A DNA stretch of 64,000 nucleotides from Chromobacterium phragmitis (GTDB lineage Bacteria > Pseudomonadota > Gammaproteobacteria > Burkholderiales > Chromobacteriaceae), in assembly GCF_003325475.1 (NCBI RefSeq), contig NZ_CP029495.1, positions 2,232,001-2,296,000 of the forward strand. Reading direction: 5' to 3'. The position numbers and the translations under genes are program-made. Shown piece after piece: positions 42,060 through 51,133 of the stretch (position 1 is the stretch's first letter; the number at the start of each line of letters is the position of its first letter). The notes below the pieces were generated by a model. It ran no database searches. It worked only from the letters and a program-made list of their open reading frames with translations, and was not told where the DNA came from.

Positions 42060-42818
42060 ATGCTGACAGAGCGACAACAAGATGAACGCGTGGTTTTGAT
42101 CACCGGCGGCGCGCGGCGGGTGGGCGCCGGCATCGCCCGGCTGCTGCATGGCCGCGGCGTGCGGCTGGTTTTGCATTACCGCGGCTCCCGCGCCGAGGCG
42201 GAGGCGTTGGCGGCGGAGTTGAACGGCAAGCGGCCGGACAGCGTCGAACTGGTCCAGGGCGACCTGTTGGATATCTCCGGCTTGCCGAACTTGGCCGGCC
42301 GCGCGCTGGCGGCATTCGGCCGCGTCGACGGTTTGGTCAACAACGCCTCCAGCTTTTTCCCGACCGAGATCGGACGGATAGACGAGGCGGCCTGGCATGA
42401 TCTGATGGGCAGCAACTTGAAGGCGCCGCTGTTTCTGAGCCAGGCGCTGGCGCCGGAACTGACGCGGCGCGGCGGCGCCATCGTCGGCATCGCCGACATC
42501 CATGTGGAGCGGCCGATGGCGCGCCACGTGGTGTACAACCTGGCCAAGGCCGGCCACGCGCAGCTGATCCGCAGCCTGGCGATCGAGCTGTCGCCGGCGG
42601 TGCGGGTCAATGGCGTGGCGCCGGGCGTCAATCTGTGGCCGGAGAGCGAGGCGTCGTTCAGCGTGGCCGATCGCGCGGCGATCGAGGCCACCATTCCGCT
42701 GCGCCGGGCCGGCGTGCCGGAAGACATCGCCCGGGCGGTGGCCTTCCTGCTGTTGGACGCGACTTACGTCACCGGCCAGATCCTGGCGGTGGACGGCGGC
42801 CGCAGCATCGTATTGTGA
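42060..42818 (+). CDS. Pteridine reductase-like short-chain dehydrogenase
   Basis: 252 residues. Rossmann motif VVLITGGARRVGAGIAR with the Arg typical of NADPH-dependent pteridine reductases, NNASSFFPTEIG, and the catalytic YNLAKAG. The usual Ser is replaced by Asp 13 residues before the Tyr (IADIHVERP...VVY), which is the PTR1/FolM arrangement. It probably reduces dihydro- or biopterins to tetrahydro forms. GAGGAAGCA precedes the ATG. Confidence 0.9.
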   Translation: MLTERQQDERVVLITGGARRVGAGIARLLHGRGVRLVLHYRGSRAEAEALAAELNGKRPDSVELVQGDLLDISGLPNLAGRALAAFGRVDGLVNNASSFFPTEIGRIDEAAWHDLMGSNLKAPLFLSQALAPELTRRGGAIVGIADIHVERPMARHVVYNLAKAGHAQLIRSLAIELSPAVRVNGVAPGVNLWPESEASFSVADRAAIEATIPLRRAGVPEDIARAVAFLLLDATYVTGQILAVDGGRSIVL

Positions 42819-42894
42819 CGCCGTTTCGCCGCCATGGATTTTGGCGGCGGGAGGCGGTAAAATCTCCTGTTTTTCAATTTCTTAGCCGTACTCC

Positions 42895-43863
42895 ATGTCC
42901 GAACAGAACGCCGCGCTCGACGACAAGGCCAAGAAGGCCGCGTTTGAAGGCAATAAACTGGCCAAGCGCCTGCGCCACCATGTCGGTGACGCCATCAATG
43001 ATTTCAACATGATCGAAGAGGGCGACCGGGTGATGGTCTGCCTGTCCGGCGGCAAGGACAGCTACACCTTGCTGGACATTCTTCGCAGCCTGCAGAAGTC
43101 CGCGCCGATCCACTTCTCCATTGTCGCGGTCAATCTGGACCAGAAGCAGCCGGGCTTCCCCGAACATGTGCTGCCGCAATACCTGGAGTCCATCGGCGTC
43201 GAGTATCGCATCGTCGAGGAGGATACTTACTCCATCGTCAAGAAGCTGGTGCCGGAAGGCAAGACCACCTGCAGCCTGTGCTCCCGCCTGCGCCGCGGCA
43301 TCCTGTACCGCGTGGCCGACGAGCTGGGGGCGACCAAGATCGCGCTGGGCCACCACCGCGACGACATCCTGCACACGCTGTTCCTGAACATGTTCTACGG
43401 CGGCAAGATGAAGGCGATGCCGCCCAAGCTGGTGTCCGACGATGGCCGCCACATGGTGATCCGCCCGCTGGCCTATTGCCGCGAGAAGGACATCATCCGC
43501 TACGCCGATTGGAAAGAATTTCCGATCATCCCGTGCAATCTGTGCGGCTCGCAGCCCAATCTGCAGCGCCAGGTGGTCAAGGAGATGGTCAACGACTGGG
43601 ACAAGCGTTTCCCCGGCCGCGTGGAGAGCATGTTCCGCGCGCTGCAAAACGTGGTCCCGTCTCACCTGGCCGATGCCAAGCTGTACGATTTCGCGTCGTT
43701 GAAAACCGGCGACGCGCCGTTCGCCGACGGCGACACCGCCTTCGACAAGGAAGAGTTCCGCGATCCGGCTCCGGATGCCGCCGATGCGGCCGAGGGAACA
43801 TCGCAGAAGCGCACCATCAGCATTCTGGATTCCCGCCCGAAGGAGCAAGGCTGTGGCGCGTAG
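42895..43863 (+). CDS. ttcA: tRNA 2-thiocytidine(32) synthetase TtcA
   Basis: 322 residues. PP-loop MVCLSGGKDSYTLLDILR, two CxxC pairs (TTCSLCSRLRRG and IPCNLCGSQPN) that hold an iron-sulfur cluster, and LGHHRDDILHTLFLNMFYGG. It adenylates C32 and adds sulfur. An Asp/Ala-rich C-terminal tail follows residue 275. Its end overlaps the next gene by 11 bp. Confidence 0.95.
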   Translation: MSEQNAALDDKAKKAAFEGNKLAKRLRHHVGDAINDFNMIEEGDRVMVCLSGGKDSYTLLDILRSLQKSAPIHFSIVAVNLDQKQPGFPEHVLPQYLESIGVEYRIVEEDTYSIVKKLVPEGKTTCSLCSRLRRGILYRVADELGATKIALGHHRDDILHTLFLNMFYGGKMKAMPPKLVSDDGRHMVIRPLAYCREKDIIRYADWKEFPIIPCNLCGSQPNLQRQVVKEMVNDWDKRFPGRVESMFRALQNVVPSHLADAKLYDFASLKTGDAPFADGDTAFDKEEFRDPAPDAADAAEGTSQKRTISILDSRPKEQGCGA

Positions 43864-44653
43864 GGCCTTGCATCCGTTCCGCCGCCGCGTGCGGCCGGCG
43901 GTGGAGGCGATGCCGGAGGTGGAAATCTCGGAAGAGGGCAATATCCGATCGCTGCATCTGGGGTCCGAAACCATCCAGAGCTCGATGGACCTCGACGATC
44001 CGCCGGATCTGGTGCTCAGCTACAGCCGAGCGATGATGGGTTTCCTGCTGTGGAACGACGACCCCAAGCACATCTTGCAGATCGGCCTGGGCGGCGGCTC
44101 CTTCGCCCGCTTCATCGACGAATACCTGCCGGACGCGGTCAGCGTGGCGGTGGACATCAACCCGCAGGTGATCGCGGTGGCGCGCGCCTTTTTCCAGCTG
44201 CCGGAGGAGGGCGATTTCTTCGAGATCGTCGAGGCCGACGGCGCCGACTACGTGAAGATTTTCCGCGGCTCCACCGACGCCATCCTGGTGGACGGCTTCG
44301 ACGGCCTGCAGATCGTCGACGCGCTGACGACGGAAGACTTCTTCGAGGACTGCAAGCGGGCCTTGAGTCCAAAAGGCGTGTTCGTCACCAACTGGTGGAG
44401 CGGCGACAAGCGCTACCAGGTTTTCATCGAGCGGCTGCTGAACGTTTTCGAGGGGCGGGTGATCGAACTGCCTGCGGCGACACACGGCAACGTCGCGGTG
44501 ATCGCCTTCCGCCAGAGCCCGACGTTGACGCAATGGGAAGCGCTGAAGAAGCGCGCCGACGAGCTGGAGGGGCGCTTCGGGCTGGAATTCGGCGAGTTCG
44601 TCAACCGGCTGAAGCAGACCAACCAGCAGACTGCCGGCCATTTGCTGATCTGA
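43853..44653 (+). CDS. Spermidine synthase-like methyltransferase-fold protein
   Basis: 266 residues from GTG 43853, which has AAGGAG seven bases upstream and overlaps the ttcA end. Motifs: LQIGLGGGSFARFIDEYLPD and VAVDINPQVIAVAR (polyamine synthase-type SAM site), then DAILVDGFDGLQI where true spermidine synthases have DSSDP. The catalytic loop is therefore not standard and aminopropyl transfer is doubtful. No speD lies nearby. Confidence 0.8.
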   Translation: MARRALHPFRRRVRPAVEAMPEVEISEEGNIRSLHLGSETIQSSMDLDDPPDLVLSYSRAMMGFLLWNDDPKHILQIGLGGGSFARFIDEYLPDAVSVAVDINPQVIAVARAFFQLPEEGDFFEIVEADGADYVKIFRGSTDAILVDGFDGLQIVDALTTEDFFEDCKRALSPKGVFVTNWWSGDKRYQVFIERLLNVFEGRVIELPAATHGNVAVIAFRQSPTLTQWEALKKRADELEGRFGLEFGEFVNRLKQTNQQTAGHLLI

Positions 44654-44663
44654 GCCAGAACAA

Positions 44664-44686
44664 ATCCGCCGCGAAAAGCGGCGGAT
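44664..44686 (+). terminator. Terminator-like hairpin after the spermidine synthase-like gene
   Basis: ATCCGCCGC-GAAAA-GCGGCGGAT, a perfect 9-bp stem 11 bp after the stop; the U tract is weak. Confidence 0.55.
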
Positions 44687-44725
44687 GGTTACGTTTGCTT
44701 ACCCAAATGCCGCGGCGCTGCGGCG

Positions 44726-44828
44726 TATAATGCCAAGTTGCGCGTGAGCCGGACGTTGGGGCTGGATCATGCGACGCATTGCCGCATTGCTAGTGCCGAA
44801 TGACCGGGCGGCAGACGGGTGTCTGCCG
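44726..44828 (+). promoter_or_regulatory. Promoter and leader hairpin of the polysaccharide locus
   Basis: A consensus -10 TATAAT lies at 44726-44731, with no good -35 17 bp upstream. The untranslated leader of about 130 bases contains CGGCAGAC-GGGT-GTCTGCCG (44809-44828), an 8-bp perfect hairpin followed by TTCAAGCTTTTAC, which may act as an attenuator. No JUMPstart/ops element (GGCGGTAG) is present. Confidence 0.5.
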
Positions 44829-44864
44829 TTCAAGCTTTTACATCCTATTGGGACACTTATCGTG

Positions 44865-46169
44865 ATGAAGCAGAAACTGCTCAATCGTATCGCGGACAAA
44901 TCCGCTGTGATCGGCATCGTGGGCCTGGGCTATGTCGGCCTGCCGCTGATGCTGCGTTTCGCCGAGGTCGGCTACAAGGTGCTGGGCTTCGACATCGACC
45001 AGAGCAAGGTTGACGCCCTGATGGCGGGCAAGAGCTACATCGAACACATTGGCGCCGACAGCATCGCCACCGCCCGCGAGCGCGGTTTCGAAGCCACTAC
45101 CGACTTCTCCCGCGCGCCGGAAGCCGACACGCTGATCCTGTGCGTGCCGACGCCGCTGAACAAATACCGCGAACCGGACCTCAGCTTCGTGCTGGACACC
45201 ATGGACAGCCTAGTGCCCTATCTGCGCGAAGGCCACCTGGTGTCGCTGGAATCCACCACCTACCCGGGCACCACCGACGAAGAGCTGCTGCCGCGCATGG
45301 AATCGCGCGGCTTCAAGGTGGGCGACAATGCTTTCCTGGTGTTCTCGCCGGAGCGCGAAGATCCGGGCAACCCCAACTTCACCACCCGCACCATTCCCAA
45401 GGTGTGCGGCGGCTACAGCCCGGCCTGCCAGGAAGTCGGCGTGGCGCTCTATAGCGCGGTGATCGACAAAGTGGTGCCGGTGTCGTCCACCCGCGCCGCG
45501 GAAATGACCAAGCTGCTGGAGAACATCCACCGCGCGGTCAATATCGGCCTGGTCAACGAGATGAAGATCGTCGCCGACAAGATGGGCATCGACATCCACG
45601 AAGTGATCCGCGCCGCTGCCACCAAACCCTTCGGCTTCGTGCCTTACTACCCGGGCCCGGGCCTGGGCGGCCACTGCATTCCGATCGACCCGTTCTACCT
45701 GACCTGGAAGGCGCGCGAATACGGCGTCAACACCCGCTTCATCGAGCTGGCGGGCGAAGTGAACAGCGCCATGCCCGATTATGTGGTCTCGAAAGTGGCC
45801 TCCGCGCTGAACTTGCGCAAGAAAGCGATCAACGGCAGCCGCGTGCTGGTGCTGGGCATCGCCTACAAGAAGAACGTGGACGACATGCGCGAAAGCCCGT
45901 CGGTGTTCCTGATGGAGAAGCTGCGCGACCTGGGGGCGGAAGTGTCCTACAGCGATCCGCACGTGCCGGTGTTCCCGAAAATGCGCGAGCATCATTTCGA
46001 GCTTTCCAGCGTGGCTTTGACGGCCGAGTCCATCGCCGGCTATGACTGCGTGCTGCTGGCCACCGACCACGACAAGTTCGACTACGAGCTGATCAAGGCC
46101 AAGGCCCAGCTGGTGGTGGACAGCCGCGGCAAATACCTGGAGCCGGCAGCCAACATCGTCAAGGCTTAA
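44865..46169 (+). CDS. wbpA: UDP-N-acetyl-D-glucosamine 6-dehydrogenase WbpA
   Basis: 434 residues. Rossmann start IGIVGLGYVGLPLMLRFAEV, CVPTPLNKYREPDLSF, LESTTYPGTTDEELLP and the catalytic Cys in GPGLGGHCIPIDPFYL; the C-terminal GIAYKKNVDDMRESPS and DPHVPVFPKMREHHFELSS match WbpA of P. aeruginosa closely. It oxidises UDP-GlcNAc twice to UDP-GlcNAcA, the first step to UDP-diacetamido-uronic acids. The start at 44865 gives the family N-terminus; an in-frame ATG 32 codons earlier lies across the leader hairpin. Confidence 0.95.
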   Translation: MKQKLLNRIADKSAVIGIVGLGYVGLPLMLRFAEVGYKVLGFDIDQSKVDALMAGKSYIEHIGADSIATARERGFEATTDFSRAPEADTLILCVPTPLNKYREPDLSFVLDTMDSLVPYLREGHLVSLESTTYPGTTDEELLPRMESRGFKVGDNAFLVFSPEREDPGNPNFTTRTIPKVCGGYSPACQEVGVALYSAVIDKVVPVSSTRAAEMTKLLENIHRAVNIGLVNEMKIVADKMGIDIHEVIRAAATKPFGFVPYYPGPGLGGHCIPIDPFYLTWKAREYGVNTRFIELAGEVNSAMPDYVVSKVASALNLRKKAINGSRVLVLGIAYKKNVDDMRESPSVFLMEKLRDLGAEVSYSDPHVPVFPKMREHHFELSSVALTAESIAGYDCVLLATDHDKFDYELIKAKAQLVVDSRGKYLEPAANIVKA

Positions 46170-46172
46170 GAC

Positions 46173-46754
46173 ATGAAACGCTTTCCCCGGCCAGGCGCAT
46201 GGCTGGCCGCGTTCGGCTTGCTGACGCTGCTGGCGGCGCTGGCGGCGGTGCCGCTGATACGCTATTCCAAGAGCTGGCTGGTGGCCGAGGCGCCCCAGCC
46301 GCGGGCGGACTGGATCGTGGTGCTGGGCGGGGAGAGCGGGCAACGCGTGATCGGCGCGGCGGAACTGTACCATCAGGGTCGCGCGCCGTTCGTGTTTGTC
46401 AGCGGCGAGGGCGATTGCGAGCTGATCGTCCGGCGGCTGGTGATGGCCGGCGTGCCGCGCGGGAAGATAGGTTATGAATGCCTGTCCCGCAATACGCAGC
46501 AGAACGCCGAATTCACCCACCGGGCGCTGGCCGTGTATGAGCCCAGGCATGTGACGCTGGTGACCTCGTGGTTTCATTCCCGACGGGCGCTGGAGACTTT
46601 TCGCCGCGCCTGGCCGCAGGTGGACTGGGGCATGCACGTGGTGTACCCGGGCAACGATTTGTACCACAGCCTGGCCTTGTACGACGCAGGCGCGGTATTG
46701 ACCGAATATTTGAAGATACTGGTGTATTCAGTACGTTATTGGACGTTCAGATGA
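46173..46754 (+). CDS. YdcF/ElyC-family (DUF218) membrane-anchored protein
   Basis: 193 residues. One N-terminal membrane segment (LAAFGLLTLLAALAAVPLIR), then the DUF218 fold: DWIVVLGGESGQRVIGAAEL, PFVFVSGEG, CLSRNTQQNAEF and VTLVTSWFHSRRALETFRR. DUF218 proteins of the SanA/ElyC type act in envelope biogenesis. It sits between wbpA (3 bp) and wbpB (ATGA overlap), so it is firmly part of the operon and may act on the glycan or its lipid carrier. Confidence 0.88.
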   Translation: MKRFPRPGAWLAAFGLLTLLAALAAVPLIRYSKSWLVAEAPQPRADWIVVLGGESGQRVIGAAELYHQGRAPFVFVSGEGDCELIVRRLVMAGVPRGKIGYECLSRNTQQNAEFTHRALAVYEPRHVTLVTSWFHSRRALETFRRAWPQVDWGMHVVYPGNDLYHSLALYDAGAVLTEYLKILVYSVRYWTFR

Positions 46755-47809
46755 TAGTGACTCCTCCGATTGCCGATCGCAAGATCCGCTTCGCTCTGGT
46801 TGGCTGCGGCCGCATCGCCAACAACCACTTCGGCGCGCTGGAGAAGCATGCCGACCGCGCCGAGCTGGTCGACGTGTGCGACATCGACCCGGCGGCGCTG
46901 CAGGCCGCTGTCGAGCGCACCGGTGCCCGCGGCCACGCCAGCCTCACCGACATGCTGGCGCAAACCAGTGCCGACATCGTGATTCTGACCACGCCGTCCG
47001 GCCTGCATCCGACGCAGAGCATCGAGTGCTCCGAGGCGGGTTTCCATGTGATGACGGAAAAGCCGATGGCCACCCGCTGGGAGGATGGTCTGGAGATGGT
47101 CAAGGCCGCCGACAAGGCGAAGAAACACCTGTTCGTGGTCAAGCAGAACCGCCGCAACGCCACGCTGCAGCTGTTGAAGCGCGCGATGGAGGAAAAACGC
47201 TTCGGCCGCATCTACATGGTCAACGTCAATGTGTTCTGGACCCGGCCGCAGGAGTATTACGACGCGGCCGGCTGGCGCGGCACCTGGGAGTTCGACGGCG
47301 GCGCCTTCATGAACCAGGCCAGCCACTATGTCGACTTGCTGGACTGGCTGATCGGCCCGGTGGAGAGCGTGCAGGCCTACACCGCCACCTTGGCGCGCAA
47401 CATCGAGGTGGAAGACACCGGCACCGTCAGCGTCAAGTGGCGCTCCGGCGCGCTGGGCAGCATGAACGTCACCATGCTGACCTACCCGAAGAACCTGGAA
47501 GGCAGCATCACCATCCTGGGCGAAAAGGGCTCGGTGCGGGTGGGCGGCGTGGCCGTCAATGAAATCCAGCACTGGGAGTTTTCCGAGCCGCACGAGATGG
47601 ACGAGGATATCAAGCAAGCCAGCTACGCGACCACCAGCGTCTACGGTTTCGGCCATCCGCTCTATTACGACAACGTGATCAAGACCATGCGCGGCGAAGC
47701 CACGCCGGAGACCGACGGCCGCGAGGGCCTGAAGTCGCTGGAGCTGCTGATCGCGATGTATTTGTCCGCCCGGGACGGCCGCCGCGTCAGCCTGCCGCTG
47801 GATTACTAA
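46751..47809 (+). CDS. wbpB: UDP-GlcNAcA 3-dehydrogenase WbpB (Gfo/Idh/MocA family)
   Basis: 352 residues. N-terminal NAD fold IRFALVGCGRIANNHFGALE, then MTEKPMATRWEDGLEM (the EKP motif), NRRNATLQLLKRAMEE and GGAFMNQASHYVDLLDWLIG (His of the catalytic region). WbpB oxidises C3 of UDP-GlcNAcA, with 2-oxoglutarate used to recycle NADH, for WbpE. It overlaps the ydcF-like gene by ATGA. Confidence 0.93.
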   Translation: MIVTPPIADRKIRFALVGCGRIANNHFGALEKHADRAELVDVCDIDPAALQAAVERTGARGHASLTDMLAQTSADIVILTTPSGLHPTQSIECSEAGFHVMTEKPMATRWEDGLEMVKAADKAKKHLFVVKQNRRNATLQLLKRAMEEKRFGRIYMVNVNVFWTRPQEYYDAAGWRGTWEFDGGAFMNQASHYVDLLDWLIGPVESVQAYTATLARNIEVEDTGTVSVKWRSGALGSMNVTMLTYPKNLEGSITILGEKGSVRVGGVAVNEIQHWEFSEPHEMDEDIKQASYATTSVYGFGHPLYYDNVIKTMRGEATPETDGREGLKSLELLIAMYLSARDGRRVSLPLDY

Positions 47810-47819
47810 GGCGGACAGC

Positions 47820-48086
47820 ATGTTCAGAAAGATAGTGGATGGCGCACTGTGGGGCCTGGGATTCTGGTTGGTCGGTGGCGTTTTGATGTTGATATTTTCT
47901 TCTTTCGGGACGCATGTCGAAGCCCAGAAGCAAGTTTCAGCGGTATCGGCGCAGCAACGGGATGCCGAGCGCCAGCGGGCCCGCTATGAGGACTTGATGA
48001 GTCGTCAGGAAAAGGCGATGGTTCGTTCGGAGCAGCAATTGACTCGCCTGGACAAGCTTTTGGAAAAATGGGAGCGGCAGAAATGA
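47820..48086 (+). CDS. Small membrane-anchored coiled-coil protein
   Basis: 88 residues. One membrane segment (LWGLGFWLVGGVLMLIFSSF) then a charged helix rich in Gln, Arg, Glu (about 35-88) with coiled-coil character. The ATGA overlap with wbpD and a 10-bp gap to wbpB place it in the operon. Function unknown; possibly a scaffold for the glycan enzymes. Confidence 0.7.
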   Translation: MFRKIVDGALWGLGFWLVGGVLMLIFSSFGTHVEAQKQVSAVSAQQRDAERQRARYEDLMSRQEKAMVRSEQQLTRLDKLLEKWERQK

Positions 48087-48661
48087 GCCAGGTTCACATC
48101 CACCCCTCCGCCATCGTAGACGAAGGCGCGCAAATCGGCGAAGGCACCCGCGTCTGGCACTGGGTGCACATCTGCGGCGGCGCCAAGATAGGCAAGGACT
48201 GCTCCTTCGGCCAGAACGTGTTTGTCGGCAACGACGTGCTGATTGGCGACAACGTCAAGGTGCAGAACAATGTGTCGATTTACGACGCGGTGACGCTGGA
48301 GGATGACGTGTTCTGCGGCCCGTCCATGGTGTTCACCAACGTCAACAATCCGCGCAGCCACGTCAACCGCAAGAATGAATACCGCCGCACCGTGGTGAAG
48401 AAGGGCGCCTCCATCGGCGCCAACGCCACCATCGTCTGCGGCCACACGGTGGGCGAGTACGCCTTCATCGGCGCCGGCGCGGTGGTCACCCGCGACGTGC
48501 CGGCCTACGCGCTGATGGTGGGCGCGCCGGCCAAGCGCATCGGCTGGATGTGCGGTTGCGGCGAGCGGCTGTCCAACGACATCGGCACCCATACCTGCCC
48601 GGCTTGCGGCATCCATTACGAGGTCGGCGGCAATCACTGCACGCCGATCCGGCACGACTGA
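48083..48661 (+). CDS. wbpD: UDP-2-acetamido-3-amino-uronate N-acetyltransferase WbpD
   Basis: 192 residues, left-handed beta-helix of hexapeptide repeats: IHPSAIVDEGAQIGEGTRVW, CSFGQNVFVGNDVLIGDNVK, VQNNVSIYDAVTLEDDVFCG, then ASIGANATIVCGHTVGEYAF and the trimerising GAVVTRDVPAYALMVGAPAK. It acetylates the 3-amino group made by WbpE. A C-terminal CGCG and CPAC pair may bind zinc, which is seen in relatives. Confidence 0.92.
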   Translation: MSQVHIHPSAIVDEGAQIGEGTRVWHWVHICGGAKIGKDCSFGQNVFVGNDVLIGDNVKVQNNVSIYDAVTLEDDVFCGPSMVFTNVNNPRSHVNRKNEYRRTVVKKGASIGANATIVCGHTVGEYAFIGAGAVVTRDVPAYALMVGAPAKRIGWMCGCGERLSNDIGTHTCPACGIHYEVGGNHCTPIRHD

Positions 48662-48759
48662 CGGCGCCGCCGGCTTGAGGCCGGCGGCTTCCGCCATCGT
48701 CCAAGGCGCGGATCGCCCGCGCGCATTTTCCAAAATACCGATTCGAGGTTGATCCTCTC

Positions 48760-49857
48760 ATGTCCATTCAGTTCATCGATCTGAAAGCGCAGTACCAGCA
48801 TTTGAAAGCCGACATCGACGCCCGCATCCACGCGGTGCTGGACCACGGCCAATACATCATGGGTCCGGAAGTGAAGGAGCTGGAAGCGCAACTGGCGGCC
48901 TACACCGGCGCCAAGCACGCCATCGGCGTCTGCGACGGCACCAAGGCGCTGCTGATCGCGATGATGGCCTTGGGCATCGGCCCCGGCGACGAGGTGATCA
49001 CCACCCCGTTCACCTTCATCGCCACCGGCGAGATGATCGCGCTGTTGGGCGCCAAGCCGGTGTTCGTCGACATCGACCCCGTCAGCTACAACCTGGACCC
49101 GAGCCTGCTGGAAGCGGCGATCACGCCGCGCACCCGCGTCATCATGCCGGTCAGCCTGTACGGCCAGGCTGCGGATTTCGCCGCCATCAACGCCATCGCC
49201 GGCAAGCACGGCATCCCGGTGATCGAGGACGGCGCGCAAAGCTTCGGCGCCAGCCAGCACGGCAACAAGTCCGGCAACCTGTCCACCATCGGCTGCACCA
49301 GCTTCTTCCCCAGCAAGCCCTTGGGCTGCTACGGCGACGGCGGCGCGGTGTTCACCAGCGACGACGCGCTGGCGAAGAAGATCCGCGAGATCCGCGTGCA
49401 CGGCCAGGATCGCCGCTACCACCATCCGGTCATCGGCCTGAACGGCCGCCTGGACACCATCCAGGCCGCGGTGCTGCTGGCCAAGCTGCCCAGCTTCGCC
49501 GACGAAGTGGCCGCCCGCGAGCGCATCGGCGCGCGCTACAGCGAGCTGTTGAAGGATGTGGCCCGGGTGCCGGTGATCGGCGCCGGCAACACCCACGTCT
49601 ACGCGCAATACACCATCGAGGTGAACGAGCGCGACGCGGTGCAGGCCAAGCTCAAGGAGCTGGGGGTGCCGACCGCCGTCCACTACCCGATCCCGCTGCA
49701 CCTGCAGCCGGCCTTCGCCCATCTGGGCCAGGGCGAGGGCAGCTTCCCGCTGTCCGAGGCCGCCGGCAAGCGCGTGATGAGCTTGCCGATGCACCCCTTC
49801 CTGACGGAGGAGGCGCAGGACGCCATCGTCGCCGCGGTGAAGAAGGCGCTGGGCTGA
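48760..49857 (+). CDS. wbpE: UDP-2-acetamido-3-keto-uronate aminotransferase WbpE
   Basis: 365 residues, DegT/DnrJ/EryC1 family. MSIQFIDLKAQYQHLKADID at the start, GVCDGTKALLIAMMALGIGP, the Asp in PVIEDGAQSFGA, and SFFPSKPLGCYGDGGAVFT with the PLP-binding Lys. It moves an amino group from Glu to C3 of the keto sugar made by WbpB. With wbpA, B and D it completes the route to UDP-GlcNAc(3NAc)A. Confidence 0.94.
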   Translation: MSIQFIDLKAQYQHLKADIDARIHAVLDHGQYIMGPEVKELEAQLAAYTGAKHAIGVCDGTKALLIAMMALGIGPGDEVITTPFTFIATGEMIALLGAKPVFVDIDPVSYNLDPSLLEAAITPRTRVIMPVSLYGQAADFAAINAIAGKHGIPVIEDGAQSFGASQHGNKSGNLSTIGCTSFFPSKPLGCYGDGGAVFTSDDALAKKIREIRVHGQDRRYHHPVIGLNGRLDTIQAAVLLAKLPSFADEVAARERIGARYSELLKDVARVPVIGAGNTHVYAQYTIEVNERDAVQAKLKELGVPTAVHYPIPLHLQPAFAHLGQGEGSFPLSEAAGKRVMSLPMHPFLTEEAQDAIVAAVKKALG

Positions 49858-49861
49858 GCGG

Positions 49862-51133
49862 ATGGCGTGGTTGCCGTCGCTGCGCGTGCCTAAAAGCGGC
49901 TTCATCCGCCACATCATCACCCTGGTGACCGGGGCGGCGGTGGCGCAGGTGGTGCCGCTGCTGGCGTCGCCGCTGATCACCCGCCTGTACGACCCGCACG
50001 AAGTGGGCATCCAGGCGGTGTACGTGTCATGGATGTCCACGCTGGCGGTGCTGGCCACCGCCCGTTACGAGATGGCCATCGTGCTGCCGGCCGAGGAAAA
50101 GCGCGCGGTCAATCTGATGGGCTTGTCGTTGCTGTGCGCCAGCGCGCTGGCCTTGCTGATCGGCATGGTGGTGTTGATGGGCGGCCATTCCCACATCGCC
50201 GCCCATCTGGGCGCGCCGGAGCTGGAGCCGTGGCTGGTGTTGCTGCCGTTGTCGGTGTGGCTGGCCGGGCTGATGCAGGCCTGGACCAACTGGAACAACC
50301 GCCACCGCCGCTACCAGGCCAACGCCAATGGCCGCATGACCCAATCCTTCGGCATGGCCGGCACTCAGGTGCTGGCCGGCTGGCTGGGCGCCGGCGCCGG
50401 CGGCCTGATCCTGGGCCAGTTGGCCGGACAGATCGGTTCCTTGCTGGCGCAAAGCTGGCAGGACCTGAAAAATCGGCTCGGCTGGCGCCGCGATGTCAGC
50501 CGCCAGGACATGCGCGAGGCGGCGATCGCCTACATCGAATTTCCCAAGATCAACGCGCCGCACGCGCTGAGCACCGCCTTGCTGGATTCGGCGACGCTGG
50601 CGGTGCTGACCGTGCTGGCCGGCACCTCGGCGGTCGGCTTCTACGGCCTGATGATGCGGGTGCTGAAACTGCCGGCGGCTCTGATTGGCCAGGCGGTGGC
50701 GCAGGTCGCCTACCGCGAGCTGGCGGAGGCGCGCAATCTGGGCAAGCCCTTGCGGCCCATTCTGCGCAAGATGATGCTGACGCTGTTCGGCATGTCGCTG
50801 TTTCCGTTTTTGGTGATCCAGATTTTCGGCGAGCCCTTGTTCACGCTGGTGTTCGGCCGCAACTGGGCCGACGCCGGCCGCTACGCCGAGGCGATGTCGC
50901 TGTACATCCTGTTCCATTTCGTCGCCTCGCCCTTGGGCATGGTGCCGCCGGTGATCAATCGCCAGCGTTTCGCTTTCTTCCTGTCTCTGGTGCAGGCCGT
51001 GCTGTTCCTGGGGACCTTGTGGCTGGGCTTCCATCTCTGGCAGGATGCGGTGCCTACTTTCCAACTGGTCTCGGTGGTGATGGCCGGTTATTTCCTCGCG
51101 TATTTCTTCTGGCTATATAAGGCGGCACGATGA
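49862..51133 (+). CDS. O-antigen/polysaccharide flippase (Wzx-like)
   Basis: 423 residues with about 12 hydrophobic segments. It opens VPKSGFIRHIITLVTGAAVA and has SPLITRLYDPHEVGIQAVYV, a polysaccharide-transporter hallmark. It probably flips the lipid-linked repeat unit across the inner membrane. It starts 4 bp after wbpE and overlaps the next gene by ATGA. Confidence 0.87.
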   Translation: MAWLPSLRVPKSGFIRHIITLVTGAAVAQVVPLLASPLITRLYDPHEVGIQAVYVSWMSTLAVLATARYEMAIVLPAEEKRAVNLMGLSLLCASALALLIGMVVLMGGHSHIAAHLGAPELEPWLVLLPLSVWLAGLMQAWTNWNNRHRRYQANANGRMTQSFGMAGTQVLAGWLGAGAGGLILGQLAGQIGSLLAQSWQDLKNRLGWRRDVSRQDMREAAIAYIEFPKINAPHALSTALLDSATLAVLTVLAGTSAVGFYGLMMRVLKLPAALIGQAVAQVAYRELAEARNLGKPLRPILRKMMLTLFGMSLFPFLVIQIFGEPLFTLVFGRNWADAGRYAEAMSLYILFHFVASPLGMVPPVINRQRFAFFLSLVQAVLFLGTLWLGFHLWQDAVPTFQLVSVVMAGYFLAYFFWLYKAAR

